The notes under the pieces: generated by a model
The model's input: the letters and a program-made list of their open reading frames with translations, nothing else
What the model was told of the DNA's origin: nothing
Database searches by the model: none
Shown: piece after piece, positions 7,978 to 14,227 of the stretch
Layout: the number at the start of each line of letters is the position of its first letter
Position numbering within the stretch: the stretch's first letter is position 1
NCBI GenBank assembly: GCA_024304875.1
Contig: JAMWZF010000011.1
Coordinates: 4,706-21,919, forward strand
Reading direction: 5' to 3'
DNA from: Paracoccaceae bacterium
Lineage (GTDB): Bacteria; Pseudomonadota; Alphaproteobacteria; Rhodobacterales; Rhodobacteraceae
DNA length: 17,214 nt
Made by a program: the position numbers and the translations under genes

Positions 7978-9204
7978 TCAGCCCTTCAGCCGCCGGTTCC
8001 GCGCGGCCAGCAGCTTCAGCCGCAGGGCGTTGAGCTGGATGAACCCGGCCGCGTCCTTCTGGTCGTAGGCGCCGGCGTCTTCCTCGAAGGTGACATGCGC
8101 CTCGGAGTAGAGGCTGTGGTCGGACCAGCGGGCGATGGTGCGGACAGAGCCCTTGTAGAGCTTCAGCCGGACGGTGCCGCTCACGTGTTCCTGGCTCTTG
8201 TCGATGGCGGCCTGAAGCATCTCGCGCTCGGGCGAGAACCAGAAGCCGTTGTAGATCAGTTCGGCATACCGCGGCATCAGGCTGTCCTTGAGGTGGCCCG
8301 AGCCGGAATCCAGCGTGATCTGCTCGATCCCGCGGTGCGCCTCCAGGAGGATGGTCCCGCCGGGCGTTTCGTAGACGCCGCGGGACTTCATGCCGACGAA
8401 GCGGTTCTCCACCAGGTCGAGGATGCCGACGCCGTGCTTGCCGCCGAGCTCGTTGAGCCGGGTCAGAATGGTCGCGGGGGACATCGACTCGCCGTCGATC
8501 GCCACGGCATCGCCCTTCTCGAAGGTGATCTCGACGATCTCGGGCAGGTCGGGCGCATCCTCGGGGCGGGTGATCCGTTGGAGGACGTAGTCGGGGGCCT
8601 CTTCGCCCGGGTTCTCCAGCACCTTGCCCTCGGAGGAGGTGTGCAGAAGATTCGCGTCGACCGAGAAGGGGGCCTCGCCCCGCTTGTCCTTGGCGATCGG
8701 GATCTGGTTGGCCTCGGCGAACTCCAGCAGGCGGGTCCGGCTGGTCAGGTCCCATTCGCGCCAGGGGGCAATGACCTTGATGTTCGGGTTGAGGGCATAG
8801 GCCGCCAGCTCGAAGCGGACCTGGTCGTTGCCCTTGCCGGTCGCGCCGTGGGCGACGGCGTCGGCGCCGGTCTCGGCGGCGATCTCGACAAGACGCTTGG
8901 AGATCAGCGGCCGGGCGATGGAGGTACCGAGGAGGTAGAGGCCCTCGTAGAGCGCATTGGCCCGGAACATCGGAAAGACGAAGTCGCGGACGAATTCCTC
9001 GCGGACGTCCTCGATGTAGATGTTCTCGGGCTTGATCCCCAGAAGCTCGGCCTTCTTGCGCGCGGGCTCGAGCTCTTCCCCCTGGCCGAGATCGGCGGTG
9101 AAGGTCACCACCTCGCAGCCGTATTCGGTCTGCAGCCACTTGAGGATGATCGAGGTGTCGAGGCCGCCGGAATAGGCAAGGACAACCTTCTTGGGCGCGG
9201 TCAT
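7978..9204 (-). CDS. argG: Argininosuccinate synthase
   Basis: ArgG joins citrulline and aspartate using ATP to make argininosuccinate, the penultimate step of arginine synthesis in the cytoplasm. The 408-residue protein matches the usual length of about 400. The ATP-pyrophosphatase loop is SGGLDTS (12-18). [14 protein letters not shown] (119-132) is the family signature contacting nucleotide and substrates. Later conserved segments include [15 protein letters not shown] and the C-terminal substrate region around [14 protein letters not shown]. The ATG at 9204 is supported by AAGGAG at 9213-9218, spaced 8 bases. No other arginine gene is in the window. The gene diverges from an unknown membrane protein gene, and a 10-base-pair hairpin follows its stop. 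Confidence 0.97.
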   Translation of the reverse strand: MTAPKKVVLAYSGGLDTSIILKWLQTEYGCEVVTFTADLGQGEELEPARKKAELLGIKPENIYIEDVREEFVRDFVFPMFRANALYEGLYLLGTSIARPLISKRLVEIAAETGADAVAHGATGKGNDQVRFELAAYALNPNIKVIAPWREWDLTSRTRLLEFAEANQIPIAKDKRGEAPFSVDANLLHTSSEGKVLENPGEEAPDYVLQRITRPEDAPDLPEIVEITFEKGDAVAIDGESMSPATILTRLNELGGKHGVGILDLVENRFVGMKSRGVYETPGGTILLEAHRGIEQITLDSGSGHLKDSLMPRYAELIYNGFWFSPEREMLQAAIDKSQEHVSGTVRLKLYKGSVRTIARWSDHSLYSEAHVTFEEDAGAYDQKDAAGFIQLNALRLKLLAARNRRLKG

Positions 9205-9212
9205 GGGTCAGG

Positions 9213-9218
9213 CTCCTT
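9213..9218 (-). promoter_or_regulatory. Ribosome binding site of argG
   Basis: AAGGAG on the minus strand, 8 bases before the ATG at 9204. No convincing argG promoter boxes were seen further upstream; TTGCCC (minus strand, about 9257-9262) with a weak TACCTC is the best pair and is poor. Confidence 0.7.
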
Positions 9219-9274
9219 CACGGGTCCGCGCGGAGGTATCGCCAAAGAAGAGGCGGGGCAAGGGACCGGCGCGG

Positions 9275-9303
9275 TTGACAGGGGCGGTGCGGCCACCGAC
9301 TTT
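9275..9303 (+). promoter_or_regulatory. Candidate promoter of the membrane protein gene
   Basis: A perfect TTGACA (9275-9280) is followed after 17 bases by GACTTT (9298-9303), which keeps only the A2 and T6 of the -10 consensus. Weak -10 boxes are common in GC-rich alphaproteobacteria. The predicted start near 9310 would leave a leader of about 20 bases before the ATG at 9332, long enough for the AAAGGA site at 9319-9324. Confidence 0.45.
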
Positions 9304-9318
9304 CCGGGCGACAGATCC

Positions 9319-9324
9319 AAAGGA
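9319..9324 (+). promoter_or_regulatory. Ribosome binding site of the membrane protein gene
   Basis: AAAGGA lies 7 bases before the ATG at 9332. It selects this ATG over the in-frame upstream codons from 9191, which would overlap the argG start and the putative promoter. Confidence 0.7.
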
Positions 9325-9331
9325 CGGACCC

Positions 9332-10087
9332 ATGGCCATCGACCTTCTGCGCCACGCCATCAAGATGATCCTCGACAATATCGGCGAGGCGATAAAGGCG
9401 TCGGCCGTCCCCGTCCTCCTGCTGTTCCTGCTGGCGGTCGTCTTCGGCAGCCAGATTCCGGTGATCGATCCCTCGATGACGCCCGAGGAACTGGCCGCGA
9501 TCGACCTCGGCCCCGTTTTCGGCAACATGGCGATCATGATCGTCGGCTACCTGATCCTTTTCGGCTGGCTGGCGGTGACCTGGCACCGGTTCATCCTTCT
9601 GGGTGAGTACCCGAAGCCGGTGCCGGCATTCGCGGGCAAGAACCTCGGCGCCTACATAGGGCAGCTGGTGATCCTGTTTCTCATTCTCATCGTGGTCGGG
9701 CTGGTCGTCGCCCTCCTCGGCGGCCTTGTGACGACGATCGTGCCGATCTTCGGGGCGCTGGTCGGGGCCGTCCTCGTCGTCTTGCTGGGAATCGTCTATC
9801 TTCGGCTGGCGCTGACGCTGCCGGCGGTCGCGGTCGGCGCCAGGCTCGGCGTCCGAGAGGCATGGACCATCACCAAGCCCCACGCCGGAACCTTCGTCGG
9901 CATCTTCTTCCTGCTGGTCCTGCTGCGGATCGTCATGGCCCTGCCGGGGCTGGTGATGGCCTCGATCGGGCTCGGTCTCGTCGCTGTCGCGCTGAACCTG
10001 CTGGCAAGCTGGTTCACCATGATCGTCGGCGTGGGAATCCTCACCACGCTTTACGGCCATATCGTCGAGGGGCGGGAGCTCACCTAG
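9332..10087 (+). CDS. Polytopic inner-membrane protein of unknown function
   Basis: I do not recognise a functional family. The 251-residue product starts with an amphipathic stretch (about 1-22). About five or six hydrophobic segments follow, near residues 24-40, 66-84, 108-130, 132-156, 187-208 and 210-240. The hydrophilic part between the second and third segments carries WHRFILLGEYPKP (84-96), and a positively charged loop (ARLGVREAWTITKP, 170-183) precedes the fifth; both look like conserved contact regions rather than filler. There is no signal peptide, and no ATP-binding or catalytic motif is visible. The start is set by the AAAGGA site and follows a TTGACA-type promoter candidate. The gene diverges from argG and converges, with 21 bases between, on the gene for an exported Asn/Gly-rich protein. 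Confidence 0.75.
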   Translation: MAIDLLRHAIKMILDNIGEAIKASAVPVLLLFLLAVVFGSQIPVIDPSMTPEELAAIDLGPVFGNMAIMIVGYLILFGWLAVTWHRFILLGEYPKPVPAFAGKNLGAYIGQLVILFLILIVVGLVVALLGGLVTTIVPIFGALVGAVLVVLLGIVYLRLALTLPAVAVGARLGVREAWTITKPHAGTFVGIFFLLVLLRIVMALPGLVMASIGLGLVAVALNLLASWFTMIVGVGILTTLYGHIVEGRELT

Positions 10088-10108
10088 AGCCCCCGCCACC
10101 GGGTTCGG

Positions 10109-10825
10109 TTATCGCTGGCAGCCGGCGTCGAGGTAGGCCTGCGCCTCGGGCGACAGGGTTCGGCCGCGAGTGGCGACGGACAAGGCGGTATCCCGCTGGG
10201 AATCGGCTTCCTGATACCGGGTGACCGTGTCGCGCGAGGAGATATAGGCCGCAAGCTGGGCCTCCAGTTCCGTCGTGTCGGCGGGAATCACGGTCTGGGT
10301 GCCGTCCGCGTTCTCGACCACGGTCGGCTCTGCATTGGCGATCTGTTCTTGAAGCGTGGTGATGGCCTGATCGTAGGAGGCGGCGAGGGCGGCGACGTTC
10401 TCGTCGGTCACGTCTCGGCCTCCGAGGGCACCGCTGATCGCGCCTTCATACTGGGCCACGTTGGCCGAAGCGGTCTGGTAGGCGCGGATCTGACCGATGT
10501 TGCTGTCGTCCGAGGCGTTCGCGAAGGCGTTCTCGTTCGCGCAGAAGGCGTTGAGGTTCTTCAACTCGCTGGCGATGGCGCCGCGGCCGTTGCCGTTTCC
10601 GGCGCGGGCCTGCGCGGAATTTCCGCGCTCTCCACGGTTGCCGTTGTTTCCGTTATTGCCGCGCTCCTCGCTGCGGCCGTTTCCGTTTCCATTGCCGCCC
10701 CCATTGCCGTTGCCGTTGTTGGCCTCGGCGACGGCGGGGTCGAGCACGAGGCCGACGGTGGCCACAGTGCCGAGCATGGCGGTTGAGGTCAGGAATGCGG
10801 CGAGGGCGGTGGTGAGGCGACGCAT
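10109..10825 (-). CDS. Exported Asn/Gly-rich protein of unknown function
   Basis: I do not recognise this gene. The 238-residue product has a signal peptide (basic MRR, long hydrophobic core, cleavage likely after AVAEA, about residue 35), so it is probably periplasmic or secreted. The mature protein begins with a low-complexity tract (about 36-82) of Asn-Gly repeats with scattered Arg/Glu. A predicted alpha-helical domain follows (about 84-238), rich in Ala, Gln, Asp and Thr. That domain has just two cysteines, Cys95 near its start and Cys236 three residues from the end, which could form one disulfide closing it. The ATG at 10825 is preferred because GGAGA (10831-10835) is then 5 bases away; the adjacent ATG at 10828 leaves only 2. 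The Nudix gene lies 78 bases upstream on the same strand and may be co-transcribed. Confidence 0.75.
   Translation of the reverse strand: MRRLTTALAAFLTSTAMLGTVATVGLVLDPAVAEANNGNGNGGGNGNGNGRSEERGNNGNNGNRGERGNSAQARAGNGNGRGAIASELKNLNAFCANENAFANASDDSNIGQIRAYQTASANVAQYEGAISGALGGRDVTDENVAALAASYDQAITTLQEQIANAEPTVVENADGTQTVIPADTTELEAQLAAYISSRDTVTRYQEADSQRDTALSVATRGRTLSPEAQAYLDAGCQR
10580..10720 (-). repeat. Low-complexity Asn-Gly coding tract
   Basis: About 47 codons of the exported protein consist largely of Asn and Gly, with Arg, Glu and Ala mixed in. The DNA is a degenerate repeat of units such as GGCAAC/GGAAAC rather than a perfect satellite, and AAC and AAT are both used for Asn. Selection on the protein is more likely than simple recent slippage, though slippage may have created it. 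Confidence 0.8.
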
Positions 10826-10903
10826 CATATTCTCCGGTTTGTTGACTGCCGATGTGCTAGGCAGCAAATACGGCGACAATCGGGCCGGCAATTGGCGCAA
10901 GGA

Positions 10904-11344
10904 TCAACCGGCAAGGACCCGCCGGATCATCGCCGCGCCGCCCGGGTCCACGACCAGATCCGCTGCGATGTCGGCGGGGACCCAGATCGCGTCATGCTCG
11001 TCTTCCAGCGGCGGCCCGAGGGACGAGGTCGGGCGGGCGAGGTAGATATGCGCAATTTTCTCGGCGTGGATATCGTACTCGGGCATGTAGGCGAAGCGTC
11101 GGTAGGTACCGACCTTGCGCGCCGCGCCAATACGCCATCCGGTTTCCTCGAAGACCTCGCGCCGGAGGGCGGGCAGAGGATGCTCGCCGGGGTCGATGCC
11201 GCCGCCGGGCAGCTGGTATTCGGGGTACGGCTCTGACTGGTGGGTCAGCAACAGTGCCCCGTCGCGCGGCAGGATCGCGTAGACCCCGGGCCGATGCGTG
11301 TAGCGCATGGCCGGGTCGACCGGTTCGCCGTATCTCGGGATCAT
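10904..11344 (-). CDS. Nudix hydrolase
   Basis: A small cytoplasmic Nudix pyrophosphohydrolase of 146 residues. Such enzymes cleave nucleoside diphosphates linked to another group; the substrate here cannot be told. The Nudix box at 48-70 is complete: G-x5-E (GGIDPGE), seven residues, then REVFEETGW with the metal-binding glutamates intact. PEYQLPGGG before the box and IAHIYLARP after it are the usual flanking strands. The ATG at 11344 starts just before the domain; earlier in-frame codons would overlap hslO's start. The ribosome site is poor (GGGG about 9 bases upstream). The gene diverges from hslO, and its start codon lies in a 12-base inverted repeat shared with the hslO start. The exported Asn/Gly-rich protein gene follows downstream. 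Confidence 0.88.
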   Translation of the reverse strand: MIPRYGEPVDPAMRYTHRPGVYAILPRDGALLLTHQSEPYPEYQLPGGGIDPGEHPLPALRREVFEETGWRIGAARKVGTYRRFAYMPEYDIHAEKIAHIYLARPTSSLGPPLEDEHDAIWVPADIAADLVVDPGGAAMIRRVLAG

Positions 11345-11418
11345 CGGTTTGCGCCCCAGTTGCCAGTCCCTATATGGGCACGGTATGCCAACCCCTGACA
11401 ATCGAGGCAAACCGATGA
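11341..11418. repeat. 12-base inverted repeat covering both start codons of the Nudix and hslO genes
   Basis: TCATCGGTTTGC (11341-11352) and GCAAACCGATGA (11407-11418) are exact reverse complements separated by 54 bases. Each arm contains the start codon of one of the two divergent genes and the eight bases before it. As a result both mRNAs begin translation in the same context, GCAAACCG-ATGA. It may be a regulator site, a shared translation-initiation context or coincidence. Confidence 0.7.
11360..11389 (+). promoter_or_regulatory. Candidate hslO promoter
   Basis: TTGCCA (11360-11365, 5/6) and TATGCC (11384-11389, first three bases of the -10) are separated by 18 bases in the Nudix/hslO spacer. 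A start near 11396 would leave a leader of about 19 bases, including GAGG at 11404-11407 as ribosome site. On the minus strand TTGTCA (11396-11401) and TATAGG are present but 21 bases apart, too far for a standard promoter. Confidence 0.35.
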
Positions 11419-12416
11419 CCCAAGGCACTCACCTGGGCGCCCAGATCGCTTGGGACGACACCGTCCTGCCCTTCCAGCTCGACCGGTCCGACATCCGCGG
11501 CCGCGTCGCCCGCCTGGACGGGGTGCTCGACCGCGTCCTCGAACAGCACGACTACCCCGCCCCGATCGAGGCGCTGGTGGCCGAGATGGCCCTGCTGACC
11601 GCGCTGATCGGCCAGACCATCAAGCTGCGCTGGAAGCTGAGCCTGCAGGTCCGCGGCGACGGCCCGGCCCGGCTGATCGCGACCGACTACTACGGCCCGA
11701 CCGAAGAGGGGGAGCCGGCCCGCATCCGCGCCTATGCGTCCTACGACGCCGAACGGCTGGACCACGATGCCGACCCCTTCACCCAGATCGGCAAGGGTTA
11801 CTTCGCGATCCTGATCGACCAGGGCCAGGGCATGACCCCCTACCAGGGTATCACGCCCATCGCCGGCGGCTCGCTTTCGGCCTGTGCAGAGACGTATTTC
11901 GCCCAGTCCGAGCAGCTGCCGACCCGGTTCTCGCTGTCCTTCGGCCGGTCCACCATGCCCGGCACGGACGAGAGCTGGCGCGCGGGGGGCATCATGCTTC
12001 AGACCATGCCCGAGGCGAGCCCCTTCGCCAGCGGCGGCGGGTCGGGCGAGGGCGGTCTGCTCGAGGCGTCGGACATGCTGGACGGCGACGACGAGGAGAA
12101 CTGGAGCCGGGCGAACATCCTGCTGGATACGGTCGAGGAACTCGAGATGATCGGCCCTTCGGTGCAGCCGACCGACCTTCTGGTCCGGCTGTTCCACGAA
12201 GAAGGGCCGCGCGTCTTCGATCCTCAGCCGGTCAAGTTCGGGTGCTCCTGCTCCGAGGACAAGGTGCGGCAGAGCCTGTCGATCTATTCGGCCAAGGACA
12301 TCGCCCACATGACCACGGACGAGGGCATCGTCACCGCGGACTGCCAGTTCTGCGGGGCGCACTACGAGTTCGATCCCCAGACGCTGGGATTCGAGGCGAA
12401 GCGTGCCGAGGGATGA
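11415..12416 (+). CDS. hslO: Redox-regulated chaperone Hsp33
   Basis: Hsp33 is a cytoplasmic holdase chaperone switched on when oxidants form disulfides in its zinc-binding centre and the C-terminal domain unfolds. The predicted protein has 333 residues, longer than the roughly 290 of E. coli. The zinc centre is intact: FGCSCSEDK (Cys277, Cys279) and ADCQFCGAH (Cys310, Cys313). The N-terminal domain has MALLTALIGQTIKLRWKLSLQ and the later GGSLSACAETYFAQSEQLPT segment typical of the family. The extra length includes an acidic, Gly-rich insert (SGGGSGEGG to DGDDEENW). I chose the ATG at 11415, just before the domain, with GAGG 7 bases upstream; the frame is open to 11307. The next gene overlaps it by 14 bases, indicating an operon. 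Confidence 0.94.
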   Translation: MTQGTHLGAQIAWDDTVLPFQLDRSDIRGRVARLDGVLDRVLEQHDYPAPIEALVAEMALLTALIGQTIKLRWKLSLQVRGDGPARLIATDYYGPTEEGEPARIRAYASYDAERLDHDADPFTQIGKGYFAILIDQGQGMTPYQGITPIAGGSLSACAETYFAQSEQLPTRFSLSFGRSTMPGTDESWRAGGIMLQTMPEASPFASGGGSGEGGLLEASDMLDGDDEENWSRANILLDTVEELEMIGPSVQPTDLLVRLFHEEGPRVFDPQPVKFGCSCSEDKVRQSLSIYSAKDIAHMTTDEGIVTADCQFCGAHYEFDPQTLGFEAKRAEG

Positions 12417-12999
12417 TCTGCGAGGACGGCTCTGCGCGGCGCTGGCTGCACCGGGCCGTCCCTCGTCGGACTATGACCTGAACAAGCATGTCAGCCTGCC
12501 GCCGGACCGCGTCTTGCGCCCGGCGGCGGTGCTGATCGCCGTCACCCCGGACGAGCGGATCGTCCTGACCAAACGCTCTCCCCGCCTGAAGCATCACCCT
12601 GGCCAGATCGCCCTTCCCGGCGGCAAGCAGGACCCGGGCGATGCGACCCTGACCGACGCCGCCCTGCGCGAGGCCGAGGAGGAGGTCGGCCTGCGCCGCG
12701 ACGCCGTCGAGGTGCTGGGCGAGATGCCGGCGCACGAGACCGTCACCAGTTTCCGGGTGACGCCGATCCTCGGCCTGATCCGCGCTGATTTCAGCCCGGT
12801 GCCCGAGGCGGGCGAGGTGGCCGAGGTCTTCATGGTGCCGCTGGCTTACGTCCTCGATCCCGCGAATTACCGGATCGAGGGACGCATCTGGCGCGGCCAG
12901 CGGCGGGACTATTTCATCGTGCCCTATGGTCCCTACTACATCTGGGGCGCCACCGCCCGCATCCTGCGCGGCCTTGCCGACCGGGTGGCGGATGCCTGA
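12403..12999 (+). CDS. Nudix hydrolase of the CoA pyrophosphatase type
   Basis: This 198-residue cytoplasmic enzyme resembles the Nudix subfamily that cleaves coenzyme A and its oxidised or acylated forms into 3',5'-ADP and phosphopantetheine. Diagnostic is LTKRSPRLKHHPGQIALPGG (55-74), the motif that accompanies the Nudix box in CoA pyrophosphatases. The box itself runs GGKQDPGD, eight residues, then REAEEEVGL; this is one residue longer than the classical pattern, as I recall for E. coli NudL-like proteins. The catalytic glutamates are present. It starts with GTG at 12403, inside the end of hslO (14-base overlap), with GAGG 6 bases upstream, and its stop overlaps the next gene by 8 bases. 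Translational coupling is therefore likely. CoA specificity is inferred from the motif alone. Confidence 0.88.
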   Translation: MPRDDLRGRLCAALAAPGRPSSDYDLNKHVSLPPDRVLRPAAVLIAVTPDERIVLTKRSPRLKHHPGQIALPGGKQDPGDATLTDAALREAEEEVGLRRDAVEVLGEMPAHETVTSFRVTPILGLIRADFSPVPEAGEVAEVFMVPLAYVLDPANYRIEGRIWRGQRRDYFIVPYGPYYIWGATARILRGLADRVADA

Positions 13000-14149
13000 G
13001 CGGATCACAGATCCCTGGATCACAGATCCCGTGGCCCAGCGCGTCATGGGGATGCTGACCGGGGCGGGGCACCAAGCCTATTTCGTCGGCGGTTGCGTGC
13101 GGAACGCGCTGCTGGTCCGGCCGGTGACCGACATCGACATCACGACCTCGGCCCACCCGGAAACAGTCTCCGATCTGGCGGAAAGGGCCGGGTTCAGTCC
13201 CGTTCCCACGGGGATCGAGCATGGTACGGTCACCGTCGTGGCCGAGGGCACCCCCTTCGAGATCACGACCTTTCGCCGGGACGTGGAGACCGACGGCCGC
13301 CGCGCCGTTGTCGCCTATGCCAACACGGTCGAGGAGGACGCGCGGCGACGGGATTTCACGATGAACGCGCTCTATGCGGACGCCGATGGAGCTGTCACCG
13401 ACCCGGTCGGCGGGCTGCCCGACCTGCACGCCGGGCGGCTACGGTTCATCGGCTCGGCCGAGGAGCGGATCCGCGAAGACGCCCTCCGCATCCTGCGGTT
13501 CTTCCGGTTCCATGCCTGGTACGGCGACCCGGACGGGGGGCTGGATGCCGACGGTCTGGCCGCCTGCTCGGCTACGGTGGACCTGCTGGGCGGGCTGTCG
13601 CGTGAACGGATCGGGCAGGAGATGCGCAAGCTGCTCGCCGCGCCGGACCCGGCGCCGGCCCTTGCGGCCTTCGGGGCAACGGGTGGATTGATCCGCGTTC
13701 TTCCCGGCGCGAACCCGGCGTTGCTGGCCGTGCTTGTGCACGTGGAACAGGGCGCGGGTCTCGCTCCGCATTGGCTGCGCCGCCTTGCCATGATCGGTCC
13801 GCCCGACGACACGGCAGAGCGTCTGCGCCTGTCGCGGACCGAGGGACGAACCCTTGCGGCCCTTCTGGACGCGGTGAGGTCGGACGCCGGGGCGGCGGAA
13901 CTGGGGTACCGGCACGGGGTGGAGACCGCGCTGTCGGCGTTGGCGATCCGCGCGGCACCCGAGGCCCGCGAGCTGTCCGAAACCGAGTATGTTGCGGCCC
14001 GAACCGGCGCGCGGCAGGTGTTTCCACTTGCCGCCGCCGACCTGCCGGATGACCTTGAAGGCCCCGACATCGGCGCCGCGCTCAAGGCCGCCGAACGGCG
14101 CTGGATCGACAGCGGTTTCCGGCTGACGAAGGCGGACCTTCTCCGATAG
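12992..14149 (+). CDS. cca: CCA tRNA nucleotidyltransferase
   Basis: This class II nucleotidyltransferase builds or repairs the CCA end of tRNAs, or is a closely related poly(A) polymerase-type enzyme. It has 385 residues. The catalytic head shows FVGGCVRNALL (31-41) and the metal-binding DID of TDIDITTSAHPE (Asp47, Asp49). The RRRDFTMNALYAD and EDALRILRFFRFHA motifs follow. No C-terminal HD phosphohydrolase motif is evident, so it looks like the simple form of the family. The ATG at 12992 overlaps the upstream stop by 8 bases (ATGCCTGA); the frame is open to 12926. The first residues contain a duplicated ITDPW/ITDPV made by a tandem 15-base repeat. It appears to belong to the hslO operon. 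A bacterial poly(A) polymerase cannot be fully excluded by motif reading. Confidence 0.9.
   Translation: MPERITDPWITDPVAQRVMGMLTGAGHQAYFVGGCVRNALLVRPVTDIDITTSAHPETVSDLAERAGFSPVPTGIEHGTVTVVAEGTPFEITTFRRDVETDGRRAVVAYANTVEEDARRRDFTMNALYADADGAVTDPVGGLPDLHAGRLRFIGSAEERIREDALRILRFFRFHAWYGDPDGGLDADGLAACSATVDLLGGLSRERIGQEMRKLLAAPDPAPALAAFGATGGLIRVLPGANPALLAVLVHVEQGAGLAPHWLRRLAMIGPPDDTAERLRLSRTEGRTLAALLDAVRSDAGAAELGYRHGVETALSALAIRAAPEARELSETEYVAARTGARQVFPLAAADLPDDLEGPDIGAALKAAERRWIDSGFRLTKADLLR
13002..13031 (+). repeat. Tandem 15-base duplication at the start of cca
   Basis: Two adjacent 15-base units (13002-13016 and 13017-13031) are identical in their first 14 bases (GGATCACAGATCCC) and end in T and G. 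The unit length preserves the frame and encodes ITDP-W then ITDP-V at residues 5-14. Each unit also contains GGATC-ACA-GATCC, a small inverted repeat. It looks like a recent in-frame microduplication in a part of the protein outside the catalytic core. Confidence 0.8.
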
Positions 14150-14227
14150 GTGCGGCCCGCACATATCCCGTGTTCCCCTTGAGGGCCTTTCGGGCTATAT
14201 CGCGGCTCTGACGCCAAGAGGCCCCCC
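14150..14227 (+). promoter_or_regulatory. Spacer between cca and the ABC exporter genes
   Basis: These 78 bases follow the cca stop. They start with a perfect palindrome, GTGCGG-C-CCGCAC (14150-14162). As RNA this can fold into a 5-base-pair stem but has no T-run after it. Further on, TTCCCC (14173-14178) and TATATC (14196-14201) are 17 bases apart and could be a weak promoter for the exporter genes. The region may therefore separate two transcription units, or simply be read through from cca. Confidence 0.3.

Noticed and set aside
7971..8000. GGTTCG resembling a tRNA T-loop near the end of argG
   Set aside because: No acceptor, D or anticodon stems can be built around it, and it runs into the argG coding sequence.
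14178..14203. Heat-shock sigma-32-type promoter (CTTG...CTATAT) before the ABC exporter genes
   Set aside because: The spacing between the elements is about 12 bases instead of the 17-18 I recall for alphaproteobacterial heat-shock promoters.
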